In this document: positions 32,916-42,903 of the stretch, one piece after another | How the letters are laid out: each line of letters starts with the position of its first letter | Numbering within the stretch: position 1 is the first letter of the stretch | NCBI GenBank assembly: GCA_963828075.1 | Contig: CAWHDH010000017.1 | Location: 868,001-932,000 of the forward strand | Direction of reading: 5' to 3' | From: JACCYI01 sp963828075 | GTDB lineage: Bacteria; Actinomycetota; Thermoleophilia; Solirubrobacterales; Solirubrobacteraceae | Length of the DNA: 64,000 nucleotides | Notes under the pieces: model-generated | The model's input: the letters and a program-made list of their open reading frames with translations, nothing else | Told to the model about the DNA's origin: nothing | Databases searched by the model: none | Program-made: the position numbers and the translations under genes

Positions 32916-33530
32916 TCAGCCGCGCCGTGCCGGGTCGTGCTCCGGCAGGACGTCGCACGCCCAGTCCGAGCGCTTCCACTCCGGGATCGGGGTCTCGTGG
33001 TCGACGCCGGGGACGAAGCGCGAGCGCTCGACGAGCGCCAGCCGGTGGATGTAGCGCGGGCAGTTCGGGAAGACCTGCGTCGCCTGAACCCGGACGACGA
33101 ACTGCGCCTCGGGATAGAGGTCGAGCAGCGCATCGTGCTCGTCGACCGTCGCGGTTCCGTTGAGTCGCAGCCGGGACGGACGCGGCGAGACGAAGTCGAT
33201 GAACAGCATCCCGACGTGGGGATTGACCGCGAGGTTGCCCATCGAGAGGTACATCCCGTTTCCGTCGTAGTTGGGGAACGCGACGGTGCGCTCGTCGAGG
33301 ACCCGGACGAACCCCGGCTCGCCGCCCTTGTACGAGCACTGCGGCCGGCCGTCGGCGTCCGCCGTCGCCAGGAAGAACATGTCCATCCGCTCGATGAACG
33401 CGCGATCCGCGTCGCCGATCGCCGCGTCGCGCAGGAACCGCTCGTCGAGCCGGTCGGCGAGCCGGCGGGTGTCGAAGTCGTCCTGCAGGCGCCGTGCGCC
33501 CTCGTGATACGGCGAGTCCGTCCCGGCCAT
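32916..33530 (-). CDS. Pyridoxamine 5'-phosphate oxidase-fold protein
   Basis: A 204-residue protein (ATG 33530; the frame is open further upstream without conserved sequence). It shows the split-barrel flavin-binding pattern: AFIERMDMFFLATADADGRP then QCSYKGGEPGFVRVLDERTV, YDGNGMYLSMGNLAVNPHVG and a RLRLNGTATV strand. It belongs to the broad PNPOx/general-stress group that binds FMN or F420 rather than to true pdxH. It starts just downstream of the truncated kinase gene on the same strand. Confidence 0.82.
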   Translation of the reverse strand: MAGTDSPYHEGARRLQDDFDTRRLADRLDERFLRDAAIGDADRAFIERMDMFFLATADADGRPQCSYKGGEPGFVRVLDERTVAFPNYDGNGMYLSMGNLAVNPHVGMLFIDFVSPRPSRLRLNGTATVDEHDALLDLYPEAQFVVRVQATQVFPNCPRYIHRLALVERSRFVPGVDHETPIPEWKRSDWACDVLPEHDPARRG

Positions 33531-33547
33531 GGTCCCCTCGATGCGCG

Positions 33548-34714
33548 TTATGCAGCGGCGGTCGCTCTCGCGGATCCTCGCGAGCCGGGGGCCTTCGCGC
33601 AAGCCGCCGCCGTGGGCGCGGCCGGGACGTCATAGGCAAACGTGGTCTCGAACTGCGCGAGGTCGAGGACGTCGGAGACGAGGCCGGCCATCATGTCGGC
33701 ACTGACTTCGATCGCCTGGAGCGCCTCCGTCCTCATCTCCGGCGTGGCGCGCTCGCCGAGGCGCTCGAGCAGCTGGGCGTAGCCCTTGATGACCTGCAGT
33801 GGGCTGCGCAGGTCGTGGGCGATCACGCCGACGATGTCGTTCTTGAGCTCCTCGGCGCGACTCAGCTTGACCGCGGCGCCGGCGATGATCGCCACGAGCG
33901 CGGCGATCGTGGTCGCCGTCAGCAGCCAAGTCCCGACGCGCTCGCTGAACAGACCCGCGTCCTGACCGACCAGCCGCGCCCACCCCAGCACGAGCGGCAC
34001 GCCCAGGGCGAGCGGGAGCAGCCGGCGGGCCATCACGCCGCCGGGGTTGCGCGTCGTCAGGAGCGCCAACAGCCGTCCGCGCGGGCGGACGAGGGTGACG
34101 CCGACCGCCAGCAGCAGGAACACCAGCGCGGTGTTGATCGCCATCTTCGCGGCCGCCGCAGGCCCGTAGAACAGCGGAATCGAGTAGGCGTAGCCGATCA
34201 GGCACAGCGCGGCGATCGCGGCGACCGGCGCCGCCAGCAGCTCCACGACCCGCCGCCGCGCGTCGATCGCGAGCAGCGCGAGCCCCATCAGGATGAAGCA
34301 CGCCGCCGTCGTCGGAGCGAGGCGGCCGGGATAGGCGATTGCGGCGGCGTGGCCCGCCGTGTCGCGGAACGGAAACTCGTCGATCCCCAGGTCCCACCCG
34401 AGCACGTACTCGCTGAGGAACGCGGCGGACAGCACGATGCACGACAGCGCGCACCCCGCGGCGAGGGCCCGGCGGCGACGGGACGGCGCTCCGGCCACCA
34501 GCGCGAGGGCGATGCCGGACAGCACGAACATGGTCGCGGTGCTCGGCTTCATGCCGACGGTGCCGGGGATGAGCGAGCGCATCGCGGCGACGTCGAGCGC
34601 CCAGCCGACCACCACCACGAGCAGCCCGGTGACGATCGCAACACCCGCGCACGCCGACACGACGCGGCGGCGTTGCCAGCGGGGCAGGGCGGTTTCGCGG
34701 TTCTCAGCGGTCAA
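33548..34714 (-). CDS. Membrane histidine kinase lacking the ATPase domain
   Basis: A 388-residue protein. At least seven hydrophobic membrane segments (between 17 and 280) are followed by a HisKA domain with His300 (GVIAHDLRSPLQVIKGYAQL). The protein stops about 50 residues later, after MMAGLVSDVLDLAQFE, where an HATPase domain of about 110 residues should follow. The TTG start at 34714 overlaps the stop of the upstream small gene (TTGA), indicating coupling. It may be a remnant, a phosphotransfer or dimerisation partner, or a sensor that borrows another kinase. Downstream is the flavin-oxidase-like gene. Confidence 0.65.
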   Translation of the reverse strand: MTAENRETALPRWQRRRVVSACAGVAIVTGLLVVVVGWALDVAAMRSLIPGTVGMKPSTATMFVLSGIALALVAGAPSRRRRALAAGCALSCIVLSAAFLSEYVLGWDLGIDEFPFRDTAGHAAAIAYPGRLAPTTAACFILMGLALLAIDARRRVVELLAAPVAAIAALCLIGYAYSIPLFYGPAAAAKMAINTALVFLLLAVGVTLVRPRGRLLALLTTRNPGGVMARRLLPLALGVPLVLGWARLVGQDAGLFSERVGTWLLTATTIAALVAIIAGAAVKLSRAEELKNDIVGVIAHDLRSPLQVIKGYAQLLERLGERATPEMRTEALQAIEVSADMMAGLVSDVLDLAQFETTFAYDVPAAPTAAACAKAPGSRGSARATAAA

Positions 34715-34896
34715 GGTCGATGCCACACGCGTCGTATCGGCGCGCAAACGCTCGCCCTTGACCTGCGGCCGGGCGTCTCGGAGGTCTTCGCCGGCCGACC
34801 GTCCGGCACGCTCGAGGGCGGTTGCCAGGCGAGGAACGGATCCGGCGTCACCGCCTCGAGCGGACGGTGGATCTCGGTTACCTTGGGCATGATCAC
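34711..34896 (-). CDS. Short upstream reading frame coupled to the kinase
   Basis: A 61-residue frame from GTG 34896 with GAGGAGG about six bases upstream, the best ribosome binding site in this area. An in-frame ATG follows at 34890. The peptide MPKVTEIHRPLEAVTPDPFL ends in a basic tail and matches nothing I know. Its stop overlaps the kinase TTG start, so it may be a leader that couples translation of the kinase. It could also be the N-terminal remnant of another gene. Confidence 0.45.
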   Translation of the reverse strand: MIMPKVTEIHRPLEAVTPDPFLAWQPPSSVPDGRPAKTSETPGRRSRASVCAPIRRVWHRP

Positions 34897-34983
34897 GGCG
34901 GGTGCCTCCTCGAAGTTGCTTTCGAGTGAGACCCGCTCGCGCGGCGATCCTTACGGTCGCCACCCAGTAGACCGCGCGCGCGG

Positions 34984-35130
34984 CATGGGGGTGGTTGGGG
35001 GTGCATTACGCCCCCCACCACCCCCATGTGCCGACCCCGGACCCAAGGGGTGGTTGACGGCGTGCTGATCACCCCCGCCCGGACCCGCCCACTCCGCGAC
35101 AGGTGCGTCATCCAATGTGCAGTTCTGGTC
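34984..35130. repeat. Structured intergenic repeat, copy 2
   Basis: CATGGGGGTGGT (34984-34995) and ACCACCCCCATG (35017-35028) are perfect 12-base inverted arms; inner G and C runs lengthen the stem. A further AAGGGGTGGTTGACGGCGTG follows near 35045, then TGATCACCCCCGCCCGGACC and ATGTGCAGTTCTGGTCCG. Order and wording parallel copy 1 (hairpin, GGGTGGTTGAC, GATCACCCC-GCCCG, ATGYGCAGTTCYGG). It lies between the upstream region of the kinase unit and the end of the sigma-factor fusion gene. Confidence 0.65.
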
Positions 35131-35259
35131 CGCAGCCAGCGCCGGCGGATCAAGCGCCCGACGAGCGGGACGAGCTCGCCCCTCTGATGCCGCCGTCGCA
35201 GCCGTAGCCGGCGGGTGTGGCGGCGTCGAGGCGCGCGAGTCGACCACCTGGCACGTGTT

Positions 35260-37032
35260 TCAGCAGCTGCTGCCGAGCGAGCGGCGGTTGTTGGCCTCGT
35301 CGGACTCCGCCACGGTGTCGCTGCGGTCGGCGATGGCGTCGAGCGTCCCGCGGCGGCACGTCCACGTCCGCGTCGCCTCCTCGCCGGCGCCGAGGCCGGC
35401 GAACGTGAAGCTGCCCACGAGCGTGACCGTCAGGACGAACGACCCCGCCGGCACGGTCCCCGTGTTCGCGACCGTGAAGCCGCGCTCGGTGAGGGACGTG
35501 ATGACGAGGTCCGGCCGGGGCTCGGCGACTTGCCACGCGTGCGTCGCCGGCGCGCTCGTGTTGCCGGCTTCGTCCGTCGCGCGGACCGCGAAGCTGTGTG
35601 CGCCCGCCGCCAGCCCGCCGTAGCGCTTCTCGCTCCGGCAGGGCGCGAAGGCGCCGTCGTCGAGCGCGCAGGCGAACGTGGCGTCGCGCTCCGAGGTGAA
35701 GCCGAAGGTGGCGGTGTCGCCGGGCGTCGAGATCGACGTGATCTGGACCGTCGGTGGCGACGTGTCCGCGACGGGCTCGGGGTCGGGCGACCCCCCGGGG
35801 TCCCCTCCGGGATCGGCGTCGGGGGCCGGATCTGCGGCCGGGCTCCCGCCGGCGGTCGACCGGCCGCCCTCGCTCGCGCGCGTGCGGCGGCGGGGCTTCC
35901 GCGCCGGCGCCACGGCCGCGGGCCGGCGGGTGGCCGGCCGCTTCTTCGCGCGGGCGCGCGCCGGGGCGCTCGGCTTGACCTCGGCCTCGCTCGTGGCGGG
36001 AGCGCTCGCGGGCCGGGTCGGCGACGAGCGCCGGGTGGGCGCCGGCGTGGCCGTGGCCACCGCCGCGACCGCCGCCGGGGCAACCGCCGAGCGTGGCGTC
36101 GCCGGGCGATCCGGCGCCTCTGACGCGGCGGCGAGCACCAGCGCGCCGAGCCCGACCAGGACCAGGACACCCGCCGCGACGAGCCCGCCGTGGCGGGAGA
36201 CACGGGGGCGCCGTCTCGGCTCCCAGTAGCCGGCCGCGGTCAGCTGCGCGTCGATGGCGGCCGCGTGCGCGTCCTCGGTCGGGAGCAACGGAGGGACGAA
36301 GCTGCGGTAGCGCCGGGAGGCCTCACGCATCGAGGCCAGCGTGTCCTGGCAGCGCTCGCAGGTCAGGAGATGGTCGAGCGTCCGCTCCTGCTGCTCGCCG
36401 CGCAACTGGCCGTCGATGTGTCGCGAGAGCTGCGGCAGGAAGGTGCGGCACTCGTCGGGCAGCTCCTCCGGGTCGACCTGGGCGAGGCGGAGCGAGCTGC
36501 GCAGGCTCTCGCGGGCTCGGGAGATCAGCTGCGCGACCGCGTTCTCCTTGATCCCGACGATCGTCCCGATCTCCGCATAGCTGCAGTCCTCGAGCTCGCG
36601 CAGAGCGAGCGCGAGGCGCTGGCGCGGAGCCAGCATCGCCGTCGCGGCACGGACCTCCTCGATCTGCCGGCGCAGCAGGAGGCTGCGCTCGGGGTCGTCC
36701 TCGATGGCGCCGGGCGTGTCCGGCTCGGGGACGTCCTCCACCGGCGCGACGCGCCGCCCGCGCTCGCAGCTCTTGTAGAAGGTGTTGCGGAGCGTCGTGA
36801 ACAGGTAGGCGCGCAGGTCGACCTCGTCGGCGTCCATCCGGTCCAGCCGCGGCAGGGCGCGGACGAACGTCTCCTGCACGAGGTCGTCGGCCTCGTGCGG
36901 GTCCCGCGTGAGGCGCAGCGCGAACGCGCGCAGCCGCCCGCCGTAGGCCGCGTACAGCTCCTCCCAGGCGGCGTGGTCGCGGTCGCGCAGGCGCCGGCTG
37001 AGGACCGCGTCAGGCATGGGAGACGCCGCCAC
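35260..37032 (-). CDS. One-chain ECF sigma factor, anti-sigma zinc finger, membrane and extracellular domain protein
   Basis: A 590-residue protein. Residues 1-90 are ECF region 2 (DPHEADDLVQETFVRALPRL), and 125-185 are region 4 (LAPRQRLALALRELEDCSYA, EIGTIVGIKENAVAQLISRA). Residues 195-230 form an anti-sigma zinc-finger-like motif with His221, Cys225 and Cys228 (DHLLTCERC). One membrane helix follows (283-303), then a long Ala/Pro/Lys/Arg linker (305-430) and an extracytoplasmic part with an Ig-like stretch (TSPPTVQITSI, FGFTSERDATFACALDDGAF) and a CARDB-like domain (PDLVITSLTERGFTVANTG). A sigma factor physically tethered to the membrane must be released by proteolysis to act. It probably senses envelope state. 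The start may be ATG 37032 or 37017. Confidence 0.85.
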   Translation of the reverse strand: MAASPMPDAVLSRRLRDRDHAAWEELYAAYGGRLRAFALRLTRDPHEADDLVQETFVRALPRLDRMDADEVDLRAYLFTTLRNTFYKSCERGRRVAPVEDVPEPDTPGAIEDDPERSLLLRRQIEEVRAATAMLAPRQRLALALRELEDCSYAEIGTIVGIKENAVAQLISRARESLRSSLRLAQVDPEELPDECRTFLPQLSRHIDGQLRGEQQERTLDHLLTCERCQDTLASMREASRRYRSFVPPLLPTEDAHAAAIDAQLTAAGYWEPRRRPRVSRHGGLVAAGVLVLVGLGALVLAAASEAPDRPATPRSAVAPAAVAAVATATPAPTRRSSPTRPASAPATSEAEVKPSAPARARAKKRPATRRPAAVAPARKPRRRTRASEGGRSTAGGSPAADPAPDADPGGDPGGSPDPEPVADTSPPTVQITSISTPGDTATFGFTSERDATFACALDDGAFAPCRSEKRYGGLAAGAHSFAVRATDEAGNTSAPATHAWQVAEPRPDLVITSLTERGFTVANTGTVPAGSFVLTVTLVGSFTFAGLGAGEEATRTWTCRRGTLDAIADRSDTVAESDEANNRRSLGSSC

Positions 37033-37105
37033 GATCGCACTCTAGGTGTCCGGGTGGGCGAAGGAAAGCCCCGTGATCGCTCATGCGGGGAAAACCCGCG
37101 CGTGC

Positions 37106-37157
37106 CCGGTTCCTTACGGGCTCAAAGAACTTTTCTCCGGCCGCCGTAAGGAACCGG
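37106..37157. promoter_or_regulatory. Inverted GGAAC repeat between divergent genes
   Basis: CCGGTTCCTTACGG (37106-37119) and CCGTAAGGAACCGG (37144-37157) are perfect 14-base inverted arms separated by 24 bases. Each contains GGAAC, the usual -35 core of ECF-dependent promoters, pointing outward toward the sigma-factor fusion gene on one side and the RTX-like gene on the other. A symmetric bidirectional ECF promoter is a reasonable reading; a hairpin or regulator site is the alternative. No clear -10 was identified. Confidence 0.5.
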
Positions 37158-37229
37158 CGGCTCACGGGTCCTACCGCCGTCCTCGCTGCCACCGGGCAGC
37201 TCGCACACCACCCGAAAGGACGGACCCCC

Positions 37230-37703
37230 ATGCACCGCAGGCTCCTCGCACTCGGCCTCACGGCCACCATCGCCACCGGCTTCGCGACCCAGGCCGGCGC
37301 CCAGATCCCCGGCGGCCCCGGCCGGATCGCCGGAACCCTCCCCTGCCTCGGCCAGAACGCGACGCTCGTCGGGACCGCCGGCCCCGACGTGATCGTCGGC
37401 ACGGTCGGCCCGGACGTCATCGTCGGCCTCGGCGGCGACGACCGGATCTACGGCCTGCGCGGCGACGACCGCATCTGCGGCGGCGACGGCCACGACGTGA
37501 TCTTCGCCGACATCGGCAACGACCTCGTGAGCGGGGACGCGGGCCGCGACCGCATGTTCGGCGCGACCGGCGACGACCGCCTCCGCGGCGAGCTCGGCCT
37601 GGACCACCACGACTGCGGCCCGGGCTTCGACAGCGCCGACGGCGGACCGCCCGCGTTCGGCGACACCCAGGTCGCCTGCGAGCTCGTGGCCAACGTCCCG
37701 TAG
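37230..37703 (+). CDS. Secreted calcium-binding protein with RTX-like repeats
   Basis: A 157-residue protein with a signal peptide (MHRRLLALGLTATIATGFAT, QAGA-QIP). GAAAGGA precedes the ATG. The mature part has a series of RTX-type nonapeptides: VGTAGPDVIVGTVGPDVIVG, LGGDDRIYGLRGDDRICGGD, GHDVIFADIGNDLVSGD. Such repeats fold into a parallel beta-roll when calcium binds outside the cell. There are few repeats and no enzymatic domain, so it may be a structural or adhesive component. It is divergent from the membrane sigma factor and is followed 32 bp later by the serine hydrolase gene. Confidence 0.82.
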   Translation: MHRRLLALGLTATIATGFATQAGAQIPGGPGRIAGTLPCLGQNATLVGTAGPDVIVGTVGPDVIVGLGGDDRIYGLRGDDRICGGDGHDVIFADIGNDLVSGDAGRDRMFGATGDDRLRGELGLDHHDCGPGFDSADGGPPAFGDTQVACELVANVP

Positions 37704-37735
37704 CCCTTCCGAACCCCTTCCGAAAGCGAACCCCC

Positions 37736-39457
37736 ATGAGACTGACCCACCGCCGCATCGCCGCCGCGCTCGCGACCACCGCCGTCTGCCTCGGCGCGGC
37801 GGCGTCGCCGGCAAACGCCGCCGCGCCCGACCCCGAGCGCAACTCGACCGCACAGACCGGCTGGCACTGGTACCACGGGCTCACCAGCGAGCAGGTCAAG
37901 GACCGCTACCGCCAGCACGGCGACCGCATCATCGACCTCGAGGTGGAGACCACGTCGCCGATGCGCTTCGCGGTCGCGACCGTCCGCAACCAGGGCGTCT
38001 ACGGGCGCACCTGGTTCTGGTACCACGGGCTGACCGTCGAGCAGCTGCGCACGAAGATCGACGAGAAGGACGGCCGCCTGATCGACCTCGAGACCTACGT
38101 CTCCGGCGGGTCGCGGCGCTACGCCGTCGTGATGGTGAAGAACACGGGCGCCGCCGCGAAGAACTGGCACTGGTACCAGGGCGTCAGCGCCGACACGCTG
38201 AAGGCCCGCCTGAGCGAGCACTCGTCGCGGCTCATCGACCTCGAGAGCTACAGCGTCGACGGCACGACCAAGTACGCCGCGATCATGATCCGCAACAGCG
38301 GCGTCGACCAGAAGGCCTGGTGGTGGTGGCGCAACGTGCCGCTCTCCACCGTGCAGGACAACGCGGCGGCCAAGGGCGCCCGCACGTTCAGCCTCGACCG
38401 GCTGCCGAACGGCCGCTACAACGCGATCCAGGTCAAGCGCGCCGGCGAGTTCTCGGCGTACGAGATCGGCGTCGACGCGCGCCGGGCGGGCGACTTCGTG
38501 TCCCAGAACGCGGGGCGGATCGTCGACCTCGACACGTACACGATCGACGGTGAGCGCCGCTATACGGTCGTCATCAACGACAACGCCGACGCGTTCAACG
38601 CACGGGTGCGCGACCTGGCGCGGCAGTCGCCGACGCTGCGGTCAGCTCGCTTCGGGATGTGGGTCAAGCAGGTCGGCGGCCCGGTGAGCGTGAGCCTCGG
38701 CGGCGACCGCATCTTCGAGCCGGCCAGCGTCCTCAAGACGCTGCACCATCTCTACCTGCACACCCGTCTGCAGGCGCAGCCGGCTGAGAACCTGAGCGCC
38801 ATCGTCCAGGTGCCGAATGCGATCACCTGCCCGAATCCGGCCGCCGACGCGGCGACCACGGCGACGACCCTCGACGCCGCCGACCGCGCGATGATGGCGC
38901 AGTCGAGCAACAGCGCCGCCTACGCGATCGAGCAGCGCTACGGACGGGCCACGCTCGAGGCGTTCGCGGCATCGATCGGCGCGACGAGCACGGCGATCAA
39001 CCACACGTTCGGCTGCGGGACGCCCGCGAGCGACACCACGCTCGCGGACCTCTCGAAGCTGATCGAGGGTGCCGAGAACGGATCGCTGCTGCCGACGGCG
39101 AGCGTGCGCAACCGCTTCTTCGACACGCTGGTCCAGCAGAACGGGGTTCCGGACGGCATGGCGGAGCTCGTCGCCGAGGAGGCCGCGCGCGTCGGCAAGT
39201 CCGCGATCGTCGACGAGTTCGTCGACAACATCGTCCGCCGCGGAAAGGGCGGGAGCCTGAGCGACGTCCAGGCCGCGTTCGGGCGCATGCTGATCCCGTT
39301 CAAGTCGGGCGGGGTGATCGTCCAGCGGGCGTTCACCTACGGGCACTTCTACAACTGCGCGGCCTGCCCGGACGACGAGGCCGCCAAGGACGCCTACACC
39401 AAGGCGGCGATGGAGAAGTACCGGTCCGCGATCCGCTCGGCGGTCGCGACCTGGTGA
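37736..39457 (+). CDS. Secreted serine hydrolase with N-terminal tryptophan-rich repeats
   Basis: A 573-residue exported protein (signal peptide to about residue 29, ANA-AAP). Residues 40-285 hold five repeats of about 50 residues with the core W-x-W-Y-x-G-L ... R-L-I-D-L-E-x-Y (units near 43, 93, 144, 195 and 242), like the repeats of polyglycine hydrolases. The C-terminal domain is beta-lactamase-like: Ser331-x-x-Lys334 (EPASVLKTL), an S-x-N motif near 390 (AQSSNSAAY) and KSGG near 523 (IPFKSGGV). This trio marks class A beta-lactamase-fold serine hydrolases. Peptidase activity is more likely than antibiotic resistance. It is probably co-transcribed with the RTX-like gene. Confidence 0.82.
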   Translation: MRLTHRRIAAALATTAVCLGAAASPANAAAPDPERNSTAQTGWHWYHGLTSEQVKDRYRQHGDRIIDLEVETTSPMRFAVATVRNQGVYGRTWFWYHGLTVEQLRTKIDEKDGRLIDLETYVSGGSRRYAVVMVKNTGAAAKNWHWYQGVSADTLKARLSEHSSRLIDLESYSVDGTTKYAAIMIRNSGVDQKAWWWWRNVPLSTVQDNAAAKGARTFSLDRLPNGRYNAIQVKRAGEFSAYEIGVDARRAGDFVSQNAGRIVDLDTYTIDGERRYTVVINDNADAFNARVRDLARQSPTLRSARFGMWVKQVGGPVSVSLGGDRIFEPASVLKTLHHLYLHTRLQAQPAENLSAIVQVPNAITCPNPAADAATTATTLDAADRAMMAQSSNSAAYAIEQRYGRATLEAFAASIGATSTAINHTFGCGTPASDTTLADLSKLIEGAENGSLLPTASVRNRFFDTLVQQNGVPDGMAELVAEEAARVGKSAIVDEFVDNIVRRGKGGSLSDVQAAFGRMLIPFKSGGVIVQRAFTYGHFYNCAACPDDEAAKDAYTKAAMEKYRSAIRSAVATW

Positions 39458-39464
39458 GCCCGAG

Positions 39465-39497
39465 GGCTGCCGGCCGCGCGTTTCGCGGCCGGCAGCC
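39465..39497. terminator. Strong bidirectional hairpin
   Basis: GGCTGCCGGCCGCG (39465-39478) and CGCGGCCGGCAGCC (39484-39497) form a perfect 14-base stem with the loop CGTTT. It separates the convergent serine hydrolase and L,D-transpeptidase genes and should stop transcription from both sides. Confidence 0.8.
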
Positions 39498-39505
39498 GCT
39501 GGGCC

Positions 39506-40216
39506 CTACGGCCGGATCGTGACCGGCACGCCCGGCCCGATGCGGAAGGCGAGCCAGCGGATGCTGACGTTGCGGAGCCGCAGGCAGCCGTGCGAGACCG
39601 CGGCCCCGATCGGGCCACCGAGGTTCGCGACACCGTGCAGGGCGATCTGGCCGGGGCCGCCGTTGAACACCTGCAGGACGTTCGAGCGGGCGCTGAGCGC
39701 GAGGGCGTACGGGCCACCGGCGGCGCCGGGGAGCATCTGGACGCTCTCCTCGACGAAGAACAAGCCGTGGGGCGTCGGCGTCGACGGCGTGCCGACGCTG
39801 AGCGCGAACGACCGGACGCGGCGACCGTGGCGGTACACGTCGAGGCGGCGAAGCGATGTCCTGACGACGAGGTGCCAGCTGGTCGTCGTCCGCCGGGTGG
39901 CGCTCTTGACGATCCAGCCCTTATGGCTGTTCGGGCGGCCGGGAAGCCTGACCCGCAGCCAGCGCACCCCATCCGCGGTGGTCCGGTGGTCGACCACGGG
40001 CAGGACGGTCGCACCCCCCGTGATCGGCGCCCAGGCCGGGACGGTGCCGATGGTCCTCGGGTGGGCCCGGGGCATGGAGACCACCCGATGCGCCTGCAGC
40101 AGGGTCGCGAGCTCCTGGCTCGGCCTGACGACCGGCGGCTTGGCGATCCCGGTCGCCGGCGCGCCGAGGGCGATGAGGACGGCGGCGATGGCGACGCGCT
40201 TCCGCCGCGAGGCCAT
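39506..40216 (-). CDS. L,D-transpeptidase (YkuD family)
   Basis: A 236-residue exported enzyme (signal peptide to about IAKP). An SH3-like region (55-105) precedes the YkuD catalytic domain: HLVVRTSLRRLDVYRHGRRV, PTPHGLFFVEES, His194 (IALHGVANLG) and the catalytic SHGCLRLRN with Cys211. These enzymes form 3-3 cross-links in peptidoglycan or attach proteins to it. Its ATG shares one base with the stop of the DUF4333 gene, which itself overlaps the collagen-like gene. This tight coupling suggests it acts on, or together with, those surface proteins. Confidence 0.92.
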   Translation of the reverse strand: MASRRKRVAIAAVLIALGAPATGIAKPPVVRPSQELATLLQAHRVVSMPRAHPRTIGTVPAWAPITGGATVLPVVDHRTTADGVRWLRVRLPGRPNSHKGWIVKSATRRTTTSWHLVVRTSLRRLDVYRHGRRVRSFALSVGTPSTPTPHGLFFVEESVQMLPGAAGGPYALALSARSNVLQVFNGGPGQIALHGVANLGGPIGAAVSHGCLRLRNVSIRWLAFRIGPGVPVTIRP

Positions 40217-40499
40217 CAGCGTGCTTCGTAGTGGACGCGACCGGATGCGTCGAGCTGGGAGATCGTGAACCGCGTGGTCTTGCGGTCGAGGACCGCCATG
40301 CACGTGAAGCCGAGCCCCTTCTTCTGGTGCACGCCCGACGGGCAGCTCACCCGGGGCAGCTTGCCGCGCTGCGCCATGCTGCTCTGCTCGATCGCCCGCT
40401 CGACCTTCTCGGTGTTGAGGATCGTCGGGGCGTCGGAGCCGCCGCACCCGGCGGCCGCGAGGCCTGCCGCCCCGAGGACCGTCGCGATCAGCGAGCGGC

Positions 40500-40503
<4 letters not shown>
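40216..40503 (-). CDS. DUF4333 lipoprotein
   Basis: A 95-residue lipoprotein: MSRSLIATVLGAAGLAAAGC gives a good lipobox with Cys20. The mature part matches DUF4333: VERAIEQSSMAQRGKLPRVS, CPSGVHQKKGLGFTC and RFTISQLDASGRVHYE. DUF4333 proteins are common secreted actinobacterial proteins of unknown function with a conserved disulfide pair. The start codon overlaps the collagen-like gene stop (ATGA) and the stop overlaps the transpeptidase start, so the three genes are one translational unit. Confidence 0.85.
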
Positions 40504-42701
<2,198 letters not shown>

Positions 42702-42715
42702 GGGACCTGCTTTCT

Positions 42716-42742
42716 GGGACCGGTTGGGGGGTCGTCGGTCCC
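42716..42742 (-). promoter_or_regulatory. GGGACCG inverted repeat upstream of the collagen-like gene
   Basis: GGGACCG (42716-42722) and CGGTCCC (42736-42742) are inverted arms 14-41 bases before the collagen-like start codon. A third GGGACC lies at the start codon. This could be an operator or a 5' leader hairpin. No further support is available. Confidence 0.35.
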
Positions 42743-42903
42743 GGATCCGGTCGAAGGCCGGACAAGGCGGGGCTCGTGGGGCTTCGGCTCAGCGCGAGAG
42801 GCTGGGCCGGCAGGGAGCAACCGTTGTCCCCTCTATCGGCACGACCGCGCCAAGGCAACAGCCTTCCCTTGACCTCTGACGCGCCAAGGAGTAGGACGAG
42901 GGC

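Noticed and set aside
33494..35068. 524-residue plus-strand frame rich in Gln, Arg and His
   Set aside because: Low-complexity shadow of the membrane kinase on the other strand.
37736..39457. Antibiotic-resistance beta-lactamase
   Set aside because: The SxxK, SxN and KSG motifs are present, but the Trp repeats and the non-standard spacing point to a peptidase-like relative; resistance is not supported.
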